From: Glutamicibacter sp. MNS18 | GTDB taxonomy: Bacteria; Actinomycetota; Actinomycetes; Actinomycetales; Micrococcaceae | Direction: 5' to 3' | DNA: 64,000 nucleotides | NCBI RefSeq assembly: GCF_026107515.2 | Contig: NZ_JAPCHW010000010.1 | Coordinates: 1 to 64,000, forward strand | In this document: positions 52,540-61,790 of the stretch, piece by piece | Numbering within the stretch: the stretch's first letter is position 1 | How the letters are laid out: the number at the start of each line of letters is the position of its first letter | The notes under the pieces: model-generated | The model's database searches: none | Told to the model about the DNA's origin: nothing | Seen by the model: the letters and a program-made list of their open reading frames with translations, nothing else | Position numbers and translations under genes: made by a program

Positions 52540-53457
52540 ATGGATACTTCGCGCACCACCGGCATCGGCCACTGGCTGCAGATCTCCTCGTTGGCCCTGC
52601 TGGTGGGCATCGCCGACCATGGAAGCCTCAGTGCCGGGGCCCGGGCGGTGGGCATGGCCCAACCCAACGCCAGCCGGGCCCTGCGTACCCTGGAACGCCG
52701 GCTGGGCTACCAGCTGGTCACCCGGACCCGCACCGGATCCCAGCTCACCGCCGAGGGCAAACTCACCGTGCAGTGGGCCCGCGAGGTGCTCTCCAGCCTC
52801 GACACCCTGTGGACCGGGGCTCAGGCGCTGGCCGGCACCCGGGATGAGGAATTCAGCTTCGCCACCTCGATGACCATCGCCGAATACCTCGCCCCGGGCT
52901 GGATCCGCCAACTGCGCCAACAGGACCCGCAAATCCGCACGAGGATGCGGGTGATGAACTCCGAGGATGTCATCGCCGCGGTCATGGCCCGCGAGGCCGC
53001 CCTGGGCTTTGTCGAAACCCCGGATATCCCGCCCGGGCTGGCCAGCCGCACGGTACGCAGCGACCAGCTGCTGCTCATCGTCCCGGAAGGGCACCCGTGG
53101 GCGCAGGACCGTGAACCGGTGTCCCTGGCCGAACTGGCCGCCACCGCACTGGTGGAACGCGAAACCGGGTCCGGCGCCCGGGCCTTTTTGGACAAGTACA
53201 CCGGCAGCTCCCGCAGTGCACCGCTGGTCGAGTTCAATTCCAATGCCGCGATCTGCCAGGCCGTGGCCGCGGGTCTGGGTCCGGCCGTGGTCTCCCGGCT
53301 GGCCATCGACGGGGCCGCCACCACCCACGGGCTGATCCAGGTGCCCATCGCCGGCCCCGATCTGCGCCGCGAGCTGCGCGCCATCTGGCGACCCGGGCGT
53401 CCGCTACCGGCCCCCGCCGCCAGGTTCCTGGCCATTTGCGGCACCACGCAGTCGTGA
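52540..53457 (+). CDS. LysR-family regulator, divergent from the YeiH gene
   Basis: A 305-residue LysR-type regulator. The N-terminal helix-turn-helix is about 18-65 (SLSAGARAVGMAQPNASRALRTLERRLG). The effector domain follows (LLLIVPEGHPWAQ; AICQAVAAGLGPAVVS). The start at 52540 gives a standard N-terminus. It lies 70 bases from the divergent YeiH gene and presumably regulates it. It is followed after 30 bases by the ADP-ribosylglycohydrolase-like gene, possibly by read-through. Confidence 0.88.
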   Translation: MDTSRTTGIGHWLQISSLALLVGIADHGSLSAGARAVGMAQPNASRALRTLERRLGYQLVTRTRTGSQLTAEGKLTVQWAREVLSSLDTLWTGAQALAGTRDEEFSFATSMTIAEYLAPGWIRQLRQQDPQIRTRMRVMNSEDVIAAVMAREAALGFVETPDIPPGLASRTVRSDQLLLIVPEGHPWAQDREPVSLAELAATALVERETGSGARAFLDKYTGSSRSAPLVEFNSNAAICQAVAAGLGPAVVSRLAIDGAATTHGLIQVPIAGPDLRRELRAIWRPGRPLPAPAARFLAICGTTQS

Positions 53458-53487
53458 AGTGCCACGGCACTGGCGCGGCAGATTAGA

Positions 53488-54405
53488 ATGGGTGCTGTGA
53501 CTGATACCGGTGAATTCGCAACCCTGCCCATTGACTACTCAGACAAGGTTTTCGGCATCCTGCTGGGACTGGCCGACGGTGCGGTCCACGCCCGTGACGG
53601 GCATGAGCCCGGCGCCACCGAAATCCTGGCCCTGTTCCTGGCCGACGGCCTGCTCGAGGCCCTGGAATGGGCCAATGACGGGGTCGCCAGCGACGAGGCC
53701 GCCTGCCTGTGGCTGGCCGGCCTGCGCGCCTACAAACAGCTGACCGGATCCTTCCCGGCCTCCGCTCCCGAACCGCAGCCACGCTGGATCGACACGGAGT
53801 TCGCCCAGGTCGAACGCCACGAGGGTCTGGCTGCCGGGGACGGGTTGAACCTCTCGGGAATGGACTCCCCCGACATGGGCTACGCGGCTCGCCCCACCGG
53901 AGCTGGGAACGACTCCAGCGGGGTGCTGCCGCGCGCTGCGGTCACCGCACTGGTGGCCCGCGTGCCGGTGGCCACCACCGGATCGCTGGCCAGCTCCGCG
54001 GCCTACCTCACCCACGGTGAGCAGGCGGCAGCCACCGCCGCGGCCGCCGCGGTGATCCTGCGCTCGGCGTTGGAGGAGGGCACCGCTGCGGCTGCCGGCT
54101 GGGATGCGCAGCTGGCCGATTTGTCCGGCACCGCCGCCGAGTCGCTACGCCAGGTGATCGACGCCGTGCGCGCCACCCTGGAGCTGGAACCAGCCGCCGC
54201 CTACAACGCCTACTTCGGTGAACAGGCTGCGGAGGAGGACGGGGAACCGGTGGCCGAGGAACCGCGCGACCCGGAAGCCGATGCCTACGCCGTGGCCCTG
54301 CTGGCGGCCCTGCATGGCACCGATGTCATCGCCGAGCGTCCGGCCTCGGCCATGGACGAGATCATCTCCGAACTGCATGAGCGATGGATGACGCTGGTTG
54401 GCTAG
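53488..54405 (+). CDS. ADP-ribosylglycohydrolase-like protein
   Basis: A 305-residue all-helical protein that resembles a diverged ADP-ribosylglycohydrolase (DraG/ARH fold). Hints are KVFGILLGLADGAVHARDG at the N-terminus, GNDSSGVLPRAAVTALV and LTHGEQAAATAAAAAVILRSAL in the middle, and an acidic tail region. The usual metal-binding Asp clusters are only partly recognisable (WIDTEF), so activity is uncertain. An ATG at 53488 and a GTG at 53497 are both possible. Its last 35 bases lie in the 36-base sequence that recurs at 59576, so its natural terminator is now 5.2 kb away. Confidence 0.6.
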   Translation: MGAVTDTGEFATLPIDYSDKVFGILLGLADGAVHARDGHEPGATEILALFLADGLLEALEWANDGVASDEAACLWLAGLRAYKQLTGSFPASAPEPQPRWIDTEFAQVERHEGLAAGDGLNLSGMDSPDMGYAARPTGAGNDSSGVLPRAAVTALVARVPVATTGSLASSAAYLTHGEQAAATAAAAAVILRSALEEGTAAAAGWDAQLADLSGTAAESLRQVIDAVRATLELEPAAAYNAYFGEQAAEEDGEPVAEEPRDPEADAYAVALLAALHGTDVIAERPASAMDEIISELHERWMTLVG

Positions 54406-54406
54406 C
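54371..54406 (+). repeat. Left copy of a 36-base direct repeat (attachment-site-like)
   Basis: The exact 36-base sequence from AACTGCATGAGCG to GGTTGGCTAGC recurs at 59576-59611. This left copy forms the last codons and stop of the ADP-ribosylglycohydrolase-like gene. The flanking bases differ on both sides, so the repeat is exactly bounded. Confidence 0.9.
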
Positions 54407-54751
54407 AGTTATAGCGGTCACAGTTCGAAAGCGACTCCGAAAGACGTCGATCCCGACGCGTTAATCTCACATTAACCTTTGTGAAGCCTCAAGTCCTATG
54501 CCGAAATCAGCATAGGACTTGAGGCATGACGAAATTTCTACACTAACAAGCTGGCTTCATACTTCTTTCCCGCCTTCTCAGCACTTCCTTATGGGTAAAG
54601 CGCAACAGCCCCAGGGCTCTGTATATCGCTGGATCGCGACCGGGTGAAGTTCCCCGAAAAATCAGGGAATACCCGGTCTCCAGCACTTTTAAGCCCCACC
54701 CATCCGCGATGGAATTAGTGTAAACAATCTGACTGTCGTGAAGGGTGAAAA

Positions 54752-56354
54752 ATGGGGTTGATGAGCGCTGAACCCTTCTTCACCTTCAACCCCGTTCCCG
54801 ACGCGACCCCGATCGGTCAGGCCGTGGGCCTACTCGAAGACGAGCACGGCGGACAGGTGTTCCTCCACGGCCTCTTGGCCTACGTCTGGGACACGGGCGA
54901 TGCCGCCGCCCGCCGGGCTACCGCAGTGGGCCTGTGGCGGATCAAGGCCGCAACCGCGAGCCAGATCGCTGCGGCCTTCGGGGCCGGTGAAGGCACGATC
55001 TGGCGGTGGCACCGCGCCCTGGAAAGTTAAGGACTGCGTGCCCTGGTCACCGGGAAAACCGGTCCGAAGGGCGGCTCGAAACTCACCGGTGAGCTGATCG
55101 CCCGGATCCACGGGTTAAAGGCTTCCGGGTTATCGAACCGCGCCGCCGCCGAACAAGCCGGCGTCTTGCGAGTTCAGTGTGCGCCGGGCCATGACCCTGG
55201 ACCCGGCCACCGGACAACCAGCATCCTCCACAGCTCCAACCGTTGATCACGGTGGGGAGCCCCAGTCAATGGTGCAGGAGGAGCTGCCGTTGTTGGCCGA
55301 CCCGGAACCCCGCACCCACGAACGGGTCGAGGCCAGTATCGGCGGACTGGCCGAGGCTGCGCCGGTATTCACCGCCTCGGCGCGCATCCCGTACGCCGGG
55401 CTGCTGCTCGCGTTGCCGGCGTTGGAGGACACAGGCCTGGGTGGGTGTGTGCACGCCGTGTATGGGTCGTTGCGGCCTGGGTTGTACGGGCTGGATACCA
55501 TGCTCCTGGAAACCGTCCTGCGCACCCTGGCCGGGGAGCCGCGGGCGGAGGGCGCCACCGGGCTGGACCCTGTCGCCTTCGGCAGCATCCTGGGGATGGA
55601 CCGTGCCCCGGAGGTGCAAACCGTGCGCCGCAGGCACCGGGAACTGGCCGCCCGGAAACAGGCCGAGGCCTTGCTGGAAGCACTGGGCCGCCACCACCTG
55701 ACCACCCAAGGCGCTGAGGACGGGTTGGGGCTGGTGTTGTACGCGGATGGGCATGTGCGCTCCTACCAAGGCACGAAGAAGACCGCCAAGCAGTACTCGA
55801 CCCGGTTGAAGTTCCCGACCCCGGCAACCATGGAAACCTGGATCGCCGACCACAACGGGGCGCCGGTGTTCATGGTCATGGCCGAACCGAACTCCTCCCT
55901 GGTCGGTGAGCTGCGCCGGCTGGTCCTTACCCTACGAAGCATGGTCGGTGGTGGGCGGCGGGTGGTGTTCGGGTTCGACCGGGAAGGCTGGTCCCCACAC
56001 CTGTTCCACGAGCTGATGCAGGCCGGGTTTGATCCGCTGACCTGGCGCAAGGGCGAGACCGAGAACGTGGACACCGGCTTGTTCACCCGGCAGTCGTTTA
56101 CCGACCAGTGGGGTGTGGTGCACGAGTACGCTCAGGTCGCTGACACCACCGTGACCCTGGAATACGGGCCGGAGAAGAACAAGACCCGGTTTGAGATGCG
56201 GCAGATCACCCGCATCGTGGGTACCGGCACCCAGGCACGGGAAGCCACCGGGCGGGACACCCGGCAGATCCACCTGCTGACCGGCAACACCGAACTATCC
56301 GCCGCAGAGTTGCTGTACACCATGAGTAGCCGGTGGCGGCAGGAGAACTACTTC
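54752..56354 (+). pseudogene. 5' part of the outer IS transposase, interrupted
   Basis: Three pieces line up. The first is a helix-turn-helix region (ATASQIAAAFGAGEGTIWRWHRALES) ending at a TAA near 55030. The next is in-frame readable to about 55170 (GKTGPKGGSKLTGELIARIHGLK, NRAAAEQAGV). After a frameshift comes the core from about 55179. Candidate catalytic acids are in LVLYADGHVRSY, VVFGFDREGWS and RWRQENYF, a D-D-E pattern. The gene is cut at 56354, within ENYF, by the IS110 element and resumes at 57700. It was already disabled before that insertion by the stop and frameshift, or decayed since. Confidence 0.65.
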
Positions 56355-56430
56355 TCTAATGGTTATTGGCAGGTCTGGGACCCGCTGGCAGGATAGATGC
56401 CACCAGCTACGATGTGACTCAAACTATTTC

Positions 56431-56633
56431 TGTCCTTCGAGAAATCGAAGTGACTTTTACCGGACGTGTCCGTCGTGGCTGGTGACACCAGTCCGGCCCC
56501 TTGACATGGCTTCATAGAAGGCCGTCCACACCCTTAAGGGTGCGTGACTCATTAGAGAACCGCCTGCCAAGAACCTTTCCCGGACCGGCGCCAACCATAA
56601 CGGCAACCAACCGGTGAAGGAGGCGAAACCGTC
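56431..56633 (+). ncRNA. Candidate bridge (seek) RNA region of the IS110 element
   Basis: A hairpin with a GAAA tetraloop, CTTCGA-GAAA-TCGAAG at 56435-56450, lies at the upstream side. Further in, CCCCTTGACA (56497-56506) and CATAGAAGG (56513-56521) repeat the sequence at the right end of the element (57673-57682 and 57688-57696), next to the core. Bridge RNAs carry donor-guide segments matching the element ends, so this is expected. The boundaries are guesses. Confidence 0.4.
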
Positions 56634-57680
56634 ATGACCATCGTCGCAGAAAAATACGACTACGTCATCGGAATCGACACTCACGCACGAACCCACACCT
56701 ACGCAATCGTCAACACCCGAACAGGAACCCGGGAAGACTGCCAGACCTTTCCAACCAGCTCTAACGGGATGAACAGGGCCTTGGCATGGATCACCAAACG
56801 CACCACGGGTGACCTGCTGGCCGCGGTAGAAGGAACCCGGTCTTACGGGGCCACCATCACCCATGTCCTGACCGAGGCCGGCCTCACTGTCATCGAGGTC
56901 AAACCACCACGCAAGCACGCCCGCGCTGGGGTGGGCAAGACCGACGAGATCGACGCGACCGCAGCAGCCATGGGCATCGTTTATCAGGACACCGAGCGTC
57001 TGCTCACGCCCCGCGCCGAAGGCACGCGCTCGGCCTTGAATGTGCTGGTCGCCAGCCGCGAACGCATCGATGCTGAACGCACCCGGAACCGCAACGCCTT
57101 GAACGCCCTGGTGCGGGAAACCGACCTCGGGGTTGATGCTCGTAAAGCCCTGACGGACAAGCAGGTCAGACAGGTCAGTTCCTGGCGTGAACATCCCACC
57201 GATTCGGTGGCACAACGCTACGCCAGGGCCGAAGCGATCCGCCTCGCGGTAGCCGTGCTGGACGCTGACAAACTCCTGGCCGCGAACAAGGAGCAAATGG
57301 CCGAGATCGATGAACAAATGGCCCCAGGGCTGGCCGCCGAGTTCGGGTACGGGCCGGTGACCGTCGCGTGGATCTTGATCGCGTACTCGCACACTGGCCG
57401 GGTGCATTCCGAAGCTGCGTTCGCGTCCATGGCCGGGGTAGCCCCATTGCAGGCCTCCTCGGGAAACACGGTACGGCACCGGCTGAACCGGCATGGCGAC
57501 AGGAAGCTGAATCAAGCGGTGGACGTCATTGCCAAGGTGCGGATGCAGTTCGATCCACGGACCAAGGAATATGTGGAGAAACGCAAGGCTGAGGGGCTGA
57601 GCTACCGGGAGATCAAACGTATTCTGAAGCGGTATATCCTGCGCAAAGTTTTTCGTCAGCTACGCGTGTTAGCCCCTTGA
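56634..57680 (+). CDS. IS110-family transposase (DEDD recombinase)
   Basis: A 348-residue recombinase that appears intact. The N-terminal RuvC-like domain has DEDD acids in VIGIDTHARTH (Asp), LLAAVEGTRSYG (Glu) and GKTDEIDATAAA (two Asp). A helical linker covers about 140-220. The C-terminal Tnp domain has the serine region APLQASSGNTVRHRLNRHGDRKLN near 275. IS110 recombinases use a bridge RNA to choose donor and target DNA. The start has GGAGG ten or so bases upstream. It may still be active; its insertion is the latest event in this island. Confidence 0.92.
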   Translation: MTIVAEKYDYVIGIDTHARTHTYAIVNTRTGTREDCQTFPTSSNGMNRALAWITKRTTGDLLAAVEGTRSYGATITHVLTEAGLTVIEVKPPRKHARAGVGKTDEIDATAAAMGIVYQDTERLLTPRAEGTRSALNVLVASRERIDAERTRNRNALNALVRETDLGVDARKALTDKQVRQVSSWREHPTDSVAQRYARAEAIRLAVAVLDADKLLAANKEQMAEIDEQMAPGLAAEFGYGPVTVAWILIAYSHTGRVHSEAAFASMAGVAPLQASSGNTVRHRLNRHGDRKLNQAVDVIAKVRMQFDPRTKEYVEKRKAEGLSYREIKRILKRYILRKVFRQLRVLAP

Positions 57681-57699
57681 CAGAACCCATAGAAGGGTC

Positions 57700-58356
57700 C
57701 GGTTCGCGAGGCAGCATTTCGCCCTGGATTCCCATGATTCCTACCAGGCGGTACCTGACGACGCGCACCGTAGTGTGCCGAACCCTGCCAAGGACAAAGC
57801 CAAACGCAAACGCAAACGCGACCTGTTGGCCGCGCAACTGAACAGCCTGGTCGCCACCGTGGAATCCCAGGAGCTCGCGCTGAGTACCCCGGATCCCGGG
57901 GAGCCCCGGCTGGTCACCAACGCGATGCTCAACGAATTGAACGCGCCGGTGATCAAACTTGAGAAGCACCTGGCCAAAGCCAATCAGGCGTACCAGGCGA
58001 TCCCTGCCCGGTTGCCGCTTGGTGAGGTGAATCCGGAGCAGGTGGTGTTGGATACCGAGCCGAAACAGCTGTTGCACGTCTTCCGGATGGCGGCCTATAA
58101 CGTCTCGATGATGCTGGCGACCGAGGTGCGGGTGAATACGGGGTTGAAAGCGAAGAACTATACCCACCAATTCGTCCGGCAGGCGTTAATCCAGTCTGGG
58201 GATCTGGATCCGCGCCAGGAGGGGTTCCTGGACCAGTTGCCGACAGGTCGGGCGACCCGGGTGCTGGGTGAGCTCTGTGAACGGCTGACTGCTACGGGGA
58301 CGGTGTATCCGGGCACGGACCGGGTACTACGGTACCGGGTGAAAACCAGGGGTTGA
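57700..58356 (+). pseudogene. 3' part of the outer IS transposase
   Basis: It resumes in frame right after the IS110 element (RFARQHFALDSHDSYQAVPDD, then KDKAKRKRKRDLLAAQLNSL) and ends at 58356, just before the right inverted repeat. It carries the C-terminal helical and basic part of the transposase, with no catalytic residues. Joining 56354 to 57700 restores ENYF-RFARQHF without a gap. An ATG at 57775 could start a fragment, but nothing suggests a function. Confidence 0.7.
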
Positions 58357-58579
58357 GTTGAGATTAATTTTCAACCGATATACAGAGCCCTGGAGCCCCA
58401 GGCCCACAATGGCTGAAGTAAGTCGATTCTTACAGTAGATATGTGAATCGCGAAGAAAGTATGCAACAGACGCAACAAAAAATTAATTATTAACATAAAA
58501 TAAATAAAATATTCGATAGACTTAAAATCCACTTTCCGTACACTCGGAAATATTAGCTCGCCACCGCTAAAGTAACAAT

Positions 58580-59281
58580 CTATGCAATGACTAATTCTTC
58601 CCCAAAGCCTCCACTATTATTTGGATTTGGGCAAAATTCGTTAACGTGTTTCATTAAGGAAATATCTGTTTTCTCAACAAGCCGACAAATGTTGCCTCTA
58701 CCGTATGTCTCAATCCAATTTCTATTAATCCCATCGGGCTTTTGACCGGTATGGACGATACTGCCTCGAATCGCTATTGAGCGATCCAGGCGTGTTGCAG
58801 GCCCAGGAACTGCGAAATTCTGCCAATACCAGTACTGTGTGACATCAACGCCAACCCATGTTTTGAATAGTTTAGAAATGTTTTTACTATTAGGTGTATT
58901 GAAATTTGATTCGTAAGTTGCTTCGGTTACGAACTCGATAAGCAATGGGCGCCAACCGTCGTCCATTAGGTCTTGAACATTTTTTCCACTAATTGTCTTG
59001 CTGGACGGACCATTCAGAGGAACAACTTTCGAAACGAGTGATTTACGTACCGAACTAGGGAGGTCGCTGAAGCGCGAACAGTTCTCAGCGAGATAGGTTG
59101 CTGCTTCTTTTGCTACGTCTTCTACATAGGCTTCCCACGCCGTAATGCAGAAACTTAATGCAGCCTGATTCTGAGCAGCGATCTGCCTTTGTGTACGACT
59201 TCCGCTCGCTCCGGTCAAGATCATTAGAGCTTCGATCGTTTCCCAGTTTTCATCAAAGGAGACTTTGGCATTCGTAGACAA
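58580..59281 (-). CDS. HEPN-domain protein (RiboL-PSP-HEPN-like), AT-rich
   Basis: A 233-residue protein with the look of HEPN ribonuclease-type domains. A helix carries FCITAWEAYVEDVAKEAATYLAE, and the catalytic R-x4-H motif is in AIRGSIVHTG (RGSIVH). HEPN proteins of this kind occur in abortive-infection and toxin systems. The gene and its surroundings are strikingly AT-rich against the rest of the window, so it is recently acquired. It stands alone on the minus strand inside the 36-base-repeat island; no antitoxin partner is visible. Function as a defence RNase is inferred. Confidence 0.65.
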   Translation of the reverse strand: MSTNAKVSFDENWETIEALMILTGASGSRTQRQIAAQNQAALSFCITAWEAYVEDVAKEAATYLAENCSRFSDLPSSVRKSLVSKVVPLNGPSSKTISGKNVQDLMDDGWRPLLIEFVTEATYESNFNTPNSKNISKLFKTWVGVDVTQYWYWQNFAVPGPATRLDRSIAIRGSIVHTGQKPDGINRNWIETYGRGNICRLVEKTDISLMKHVNEFCPNPNNSGGFGEELVIA

Positions 59282-59575
59282 TATTTTTCCTTAACGGCAA
59301 AGAAGAAAATGGTAGCATTCGCAGTATAACCAAGTGTAGGCTTATTTTTGACCAGAGAGACGAAAGAGTTCAGTACCTAAGTACGAACGTGCAATCCCAA
59401 TACGGCTACATTGAGGACTTGGGCCGGCGCGGAACCGTTGGTTTAACGAAGTGTCGGACGGTGAACAATGTCTTGCGGCAGCGGAAATACTCTACTACAT
59501 ATGCCTCGCTTCACGATGAATGACTATGAAACGGATCCCGGGGTACACGCCTACTGAAGCACGAATCCTTTGCCT

Positions 59576-59611
59576 AACTGCATGAGCGATGGATGACGCT
59601 GGTTGGCTAGC
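59576..59611 (+). repeat. Right copy of the 36-base direct repeat
   Basis: Identical to 54371-54406. The terminator that would naturally follow the ADP-ribosylglycohydrolase-like gene begins 12 bases after this copy. This side is therefore the original chromosomal junction and the left copy was created or carried by the island. Confidence 0.9.
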
Positions 59612-59622
59612 TTCCACAAACC

Positions 59623-59665
59623 ATAGAGGTACCGCACCCTTCCCGGGTGCGGTACCTCTATTTCT
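59623..59665. terminator. Perfect 17-base hairpin, displaced terminator
   Basis: ATAGAGGTACCGCACCC pairs perfectly with 59645-59661 around TTCCC and is followed by TTCTT on the plus strand. It lies between the right 36-base repeat and the convergent pRiA4b-like gene, and serves both strands. Confidence 0.8.
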
Positions 59666-61044
59666 TACTGGTCGACGACACTGCCTAGGACCAGGCGTGC
59701 CAGTTCCTTGGAACGCAGGTCCCGGGGGTTATCCCCGGGACGGTTGATATCCCCGACAAGTCCCCGGCAGGCGAGTTCTTCCCAGAGCAGCGAGGCCCTG
59801 GTGAAGTACACGTGGTCCTCCTTGGTCAGCGGCATGCGCCTGTGGCCGCTGGAATATCCGAGCACGTTCATGAAATCTGCCTTGAACTGGTTGTGTTCCT
59901 TGCTGAACCTCACGTGTCCGGCGGCCCGGGCGACCCAATTGGCCATATCCGAGTCCTGGTCCAGATGCGGGCTCGGATGCACGTTGAACCGGGCCAGCAG
60001 ATGCCCGGCGAGCTCTGCCAGATCCCGACCCAGCTTCTGCCCGAGCTTGGTCGCAAGGAGCCGGCCCTTGTACTTGCGGAGCAGACGCAGGTCGGTCGCG
60101 CTGTCACGCAGCATCATGACCGAGGGCATATTGCTTTCCAGCTTCTTCTTGGAGGATTCGTGGTCGATCCCTTCCCACCCCAGGGCCTCGACCAGCTCGC
60201 CGACCGTGGCTGGAGGCATCCACCCGGCAGCGGTGAGCTTGATCCCCTCACCTTCGCACAATCCAATCAACACCTGGTAGGGCCGCACCAAATCCTGCAG
60301 GAACCACTCCGGCAGTGGTTCGGGCTGGGCGGCGAGCTGCAGACCGTGTTTCTCCACGTGTTCCAGCGTGAATTCGCGGCACAGCGGTTGTTGGTCGAGC
60401 AGCCAACGACCCAGCACCGTGTTCCATTCCAGGCCCACGCCCCGGGCAGCGAGCTTCCTGTTGCAGCTTTCGAGGTCAAAGGCCGCGGGATCAACCGTTC
60501 CCTCCGGTCCGACCCGCCAGTGCATCCATTCCACGATGTCCTGCTGTTCCTCCGTGGGATTCGCGGAAGTCAACGCCTCGAGTTTTTCGTACCAGCCGCC
60601 GATTCCCCCGCTGTCCTCGATGGGTGCACGCATCGCCCCGTCCAGCACCCTCGGCAGCGGAGGGTCGTCGGTCACGGTGCGGGATCCGGCAAGGGTGATC
60701 CGGTGCATCCAGGAATCGCCGAAATCGTACTCGAAATAGAGTTCGGCTCCGGTCACGGCGAAGGCCTGGCCCAGGGTGGTCGTCTCCTGCGGTTCCCCAG
60801 GGAGACCGTCGGCCAGCGAGTATTCCTCGTACCAGGACAACACCTCGGGTTCACCTTGCCGTCTCTCATAGGGGTTCTTGCTGTGGAAGGCCTGCAGGTG
60901 GCAGTTTTCCCATCCCATGGCGATCTGCACGATGTTGCCGGCGGCGTACAGCATCGTGTCGGCGGGGACATCCACCGTGCGCCAGATCAGCGGGTCGGAT
61001 CCAATGAGTTCAATTTGCAGTGTGAGCACTTCGTGGTCAGGCAT
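59665..61044 (-). CDS. Plasmid pRiA4b ORF-3-like domain protein
   Basis: A 459-residue protein. The first 200 residues match the pRiA4b ORF-3-like domain (LQIELIGSDPLIWRTVDVPADTML; IVQIAMGWENCHLQAFH; LYFEYDFGDSWMHRITL), found in proteins linked to IS1096 and plasmids, of unknown biochemical role. Residues about 240-459 form a long helical region without a recognised domain. The start at 61044 (MPDHEVLTLQ) is clear. It stands alone, just beyond the right end of the island. Confidence 0.75.
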   Translation of the reverse strand: MPDHEVLTLQIELIGSDPLIWRTVDVPADTMLYAAGNIVQIAMGWENCHLQAFHSKNPYERRQGEPEVLSWYEEYSLADGLPGEPQETTTLGQAFAVTGAELYFEYDFGDSWMHRITLAGSRTVTDDPPLPRVLDGAMRAPIEDSGGIGGWYEKLEALTSANPTEEQQDIVEWMHWRVGPEGTVDPAAFDLESCNRKLAARGVGLEWNTVLGRWLLDQQPLCREFTLEHVEKHGLQLAAQPEPLPEWFLQDLVRPYQVLIGLCEGEGIKLTAAGWMPPATVGELVEALGWEGIDHESSKKKLESNMPSVMMLRDSATDLRLLRKYKGRLLATKLGQKLGRDLAELAGHLLARFNVHPSPHLDQDSDMANWVARAAGHVRFSKEHNQFKADFMNVLGYSSGHRRMPLTKEDHVYFTRASLLWEELACRGLVGDINRPGDNPRDLRSKELARLVLGSVVDQ

Positions 61045-61217
61045 GAATCCATGATGTCAGATTCACTGCTGAAGAGTAGGTTCATTTCCCTTGAAGCAGT
61101 AGGGGCCGAATGTTCTATCCCCATGTCGAGGTGAGGCTCCGACGGACCGGGCGTTCACGTGAGAACCTATGGGAAAACGTCACCGGGTTACAGCACGCCC
61201 GATGACAGGAGTTCAAA

Positions 61218-61790
61218 ATGCATATCGACAAACCGTCTGCTCAGTATCCGACGAATCCGGAACGTTCCGAAGGAGCGCCAGGGCATATTGCGCGCACCCA
61301 ACCGCTGATGGTGATCGCTGAGAACATGCAACGGAGTATTGCGGCACTTGGGCCTGCCCTTGCAGAAATTGAACCCCCCGTATCGCCACAGCTCGCGCGC
61401 AATATGGCGGCCACCGAGAAAGCTTGGAGGGAGCTTGAGGCAGAATTTGGCCTTCTAACCAGCCTCGAAGTCTCCGAGGCGGTGGGGTCAAAGTCCCCGA
61501 ATCGGAGCTATGCCTGGGAGCAGCGATCCAAAGGGCGCCTAATCGCCGTTAAGCGCCCAGGAGGACTTCGATATCCAGGTTTCCAAATCGATCGGGAGGA
61601 ACACACCGTCCGGCCCGTCATGGAAGACCTGATCGGCGTTGCCACAGCGTATGGACGGTCCGAAGCGAGTTTGGCACTCTGGATGACCACTCAAACTGGA
61701 TACTTGGACGGTGAACGTCCAGTCGATCATCTGGCCCAGCCTGACAAAATCGTGGAAGTGGCTCAGCAAGCTTTTGGTGTCCAGTGGTGA
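61218..61790 (+). CDS. Xre/MbcA-type antitoxin, partner toxin decayed
   Basis: A 190-residue protein. The C-terminal 60 residues (MEDLIGVATAYGRSEASLALWMTTQTGYLDG, then DKIVEVAQQAFGVQW) are the DUF2384-type toxin-binding domain of RES antitoxins. The middle (EFGLLTSLEVSEAVGS, SYAWEQRSKGRLIAVKRPGG) is a DNA-binding-like region. Its stop overlaps the GTG of the downstream RES frame (GTGA), the usual pairing. The toxin gene is broken, so this antitoxin is either free of selection or retained for another job. It belongs to the same class as 1033-1455 but is clearly different in sequence. Confidence 0.75.
   Translation: MHIDKPSAQYPTNPERSEGAPGHIARTQPLMVIAENMQRSIAALGPALAEIEPPVSPQLARNMAATEKAWRELEAEFGLLTSLEVSEAVGSKSPNRSYAWEQRSKGRLIAVKRPGGLRYPGFQIDREEHTVRPVMEDLIGVATAYGRSEASLALWMTTQTGYLDGERPVDHLAQPDKIVEVAQQAFGVQW

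Larger units (their letters stand above)
56355..57699 (+). mobile_element. IS110-family element
   Basis: A 1345-base insertion that splits the outer transposase gene exactly between its TTC and CGG codons. A TC dinucleotide is present at both junctions (56353-56354 and 57698-57699), the likely core. There are no inverted repeats and no longer target duplication, as in IS110. The left end is long and non-coding (about 280 bases) and the right end is only 19 bases. This is the layout of IS110 members whose left end encodes the bridge RNA. Confidence 0.75.
54611..58393 (+). mobile_element. Decayed DDE insertion sequence with an IS110 element nested in it
   Basis: Perfect 18-base inverted repeats, CCAGGGCTCTGTATATCG at 54611-54628 and its complement at 58376-58393, bound the element. 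Without the nested 1.35-kb IS110 it is about 2.4 kb. Its transposase gene is in pieces. I could not assign the family. Target-site duplications are not obvious next to the repeats. Confidence 0.7.
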
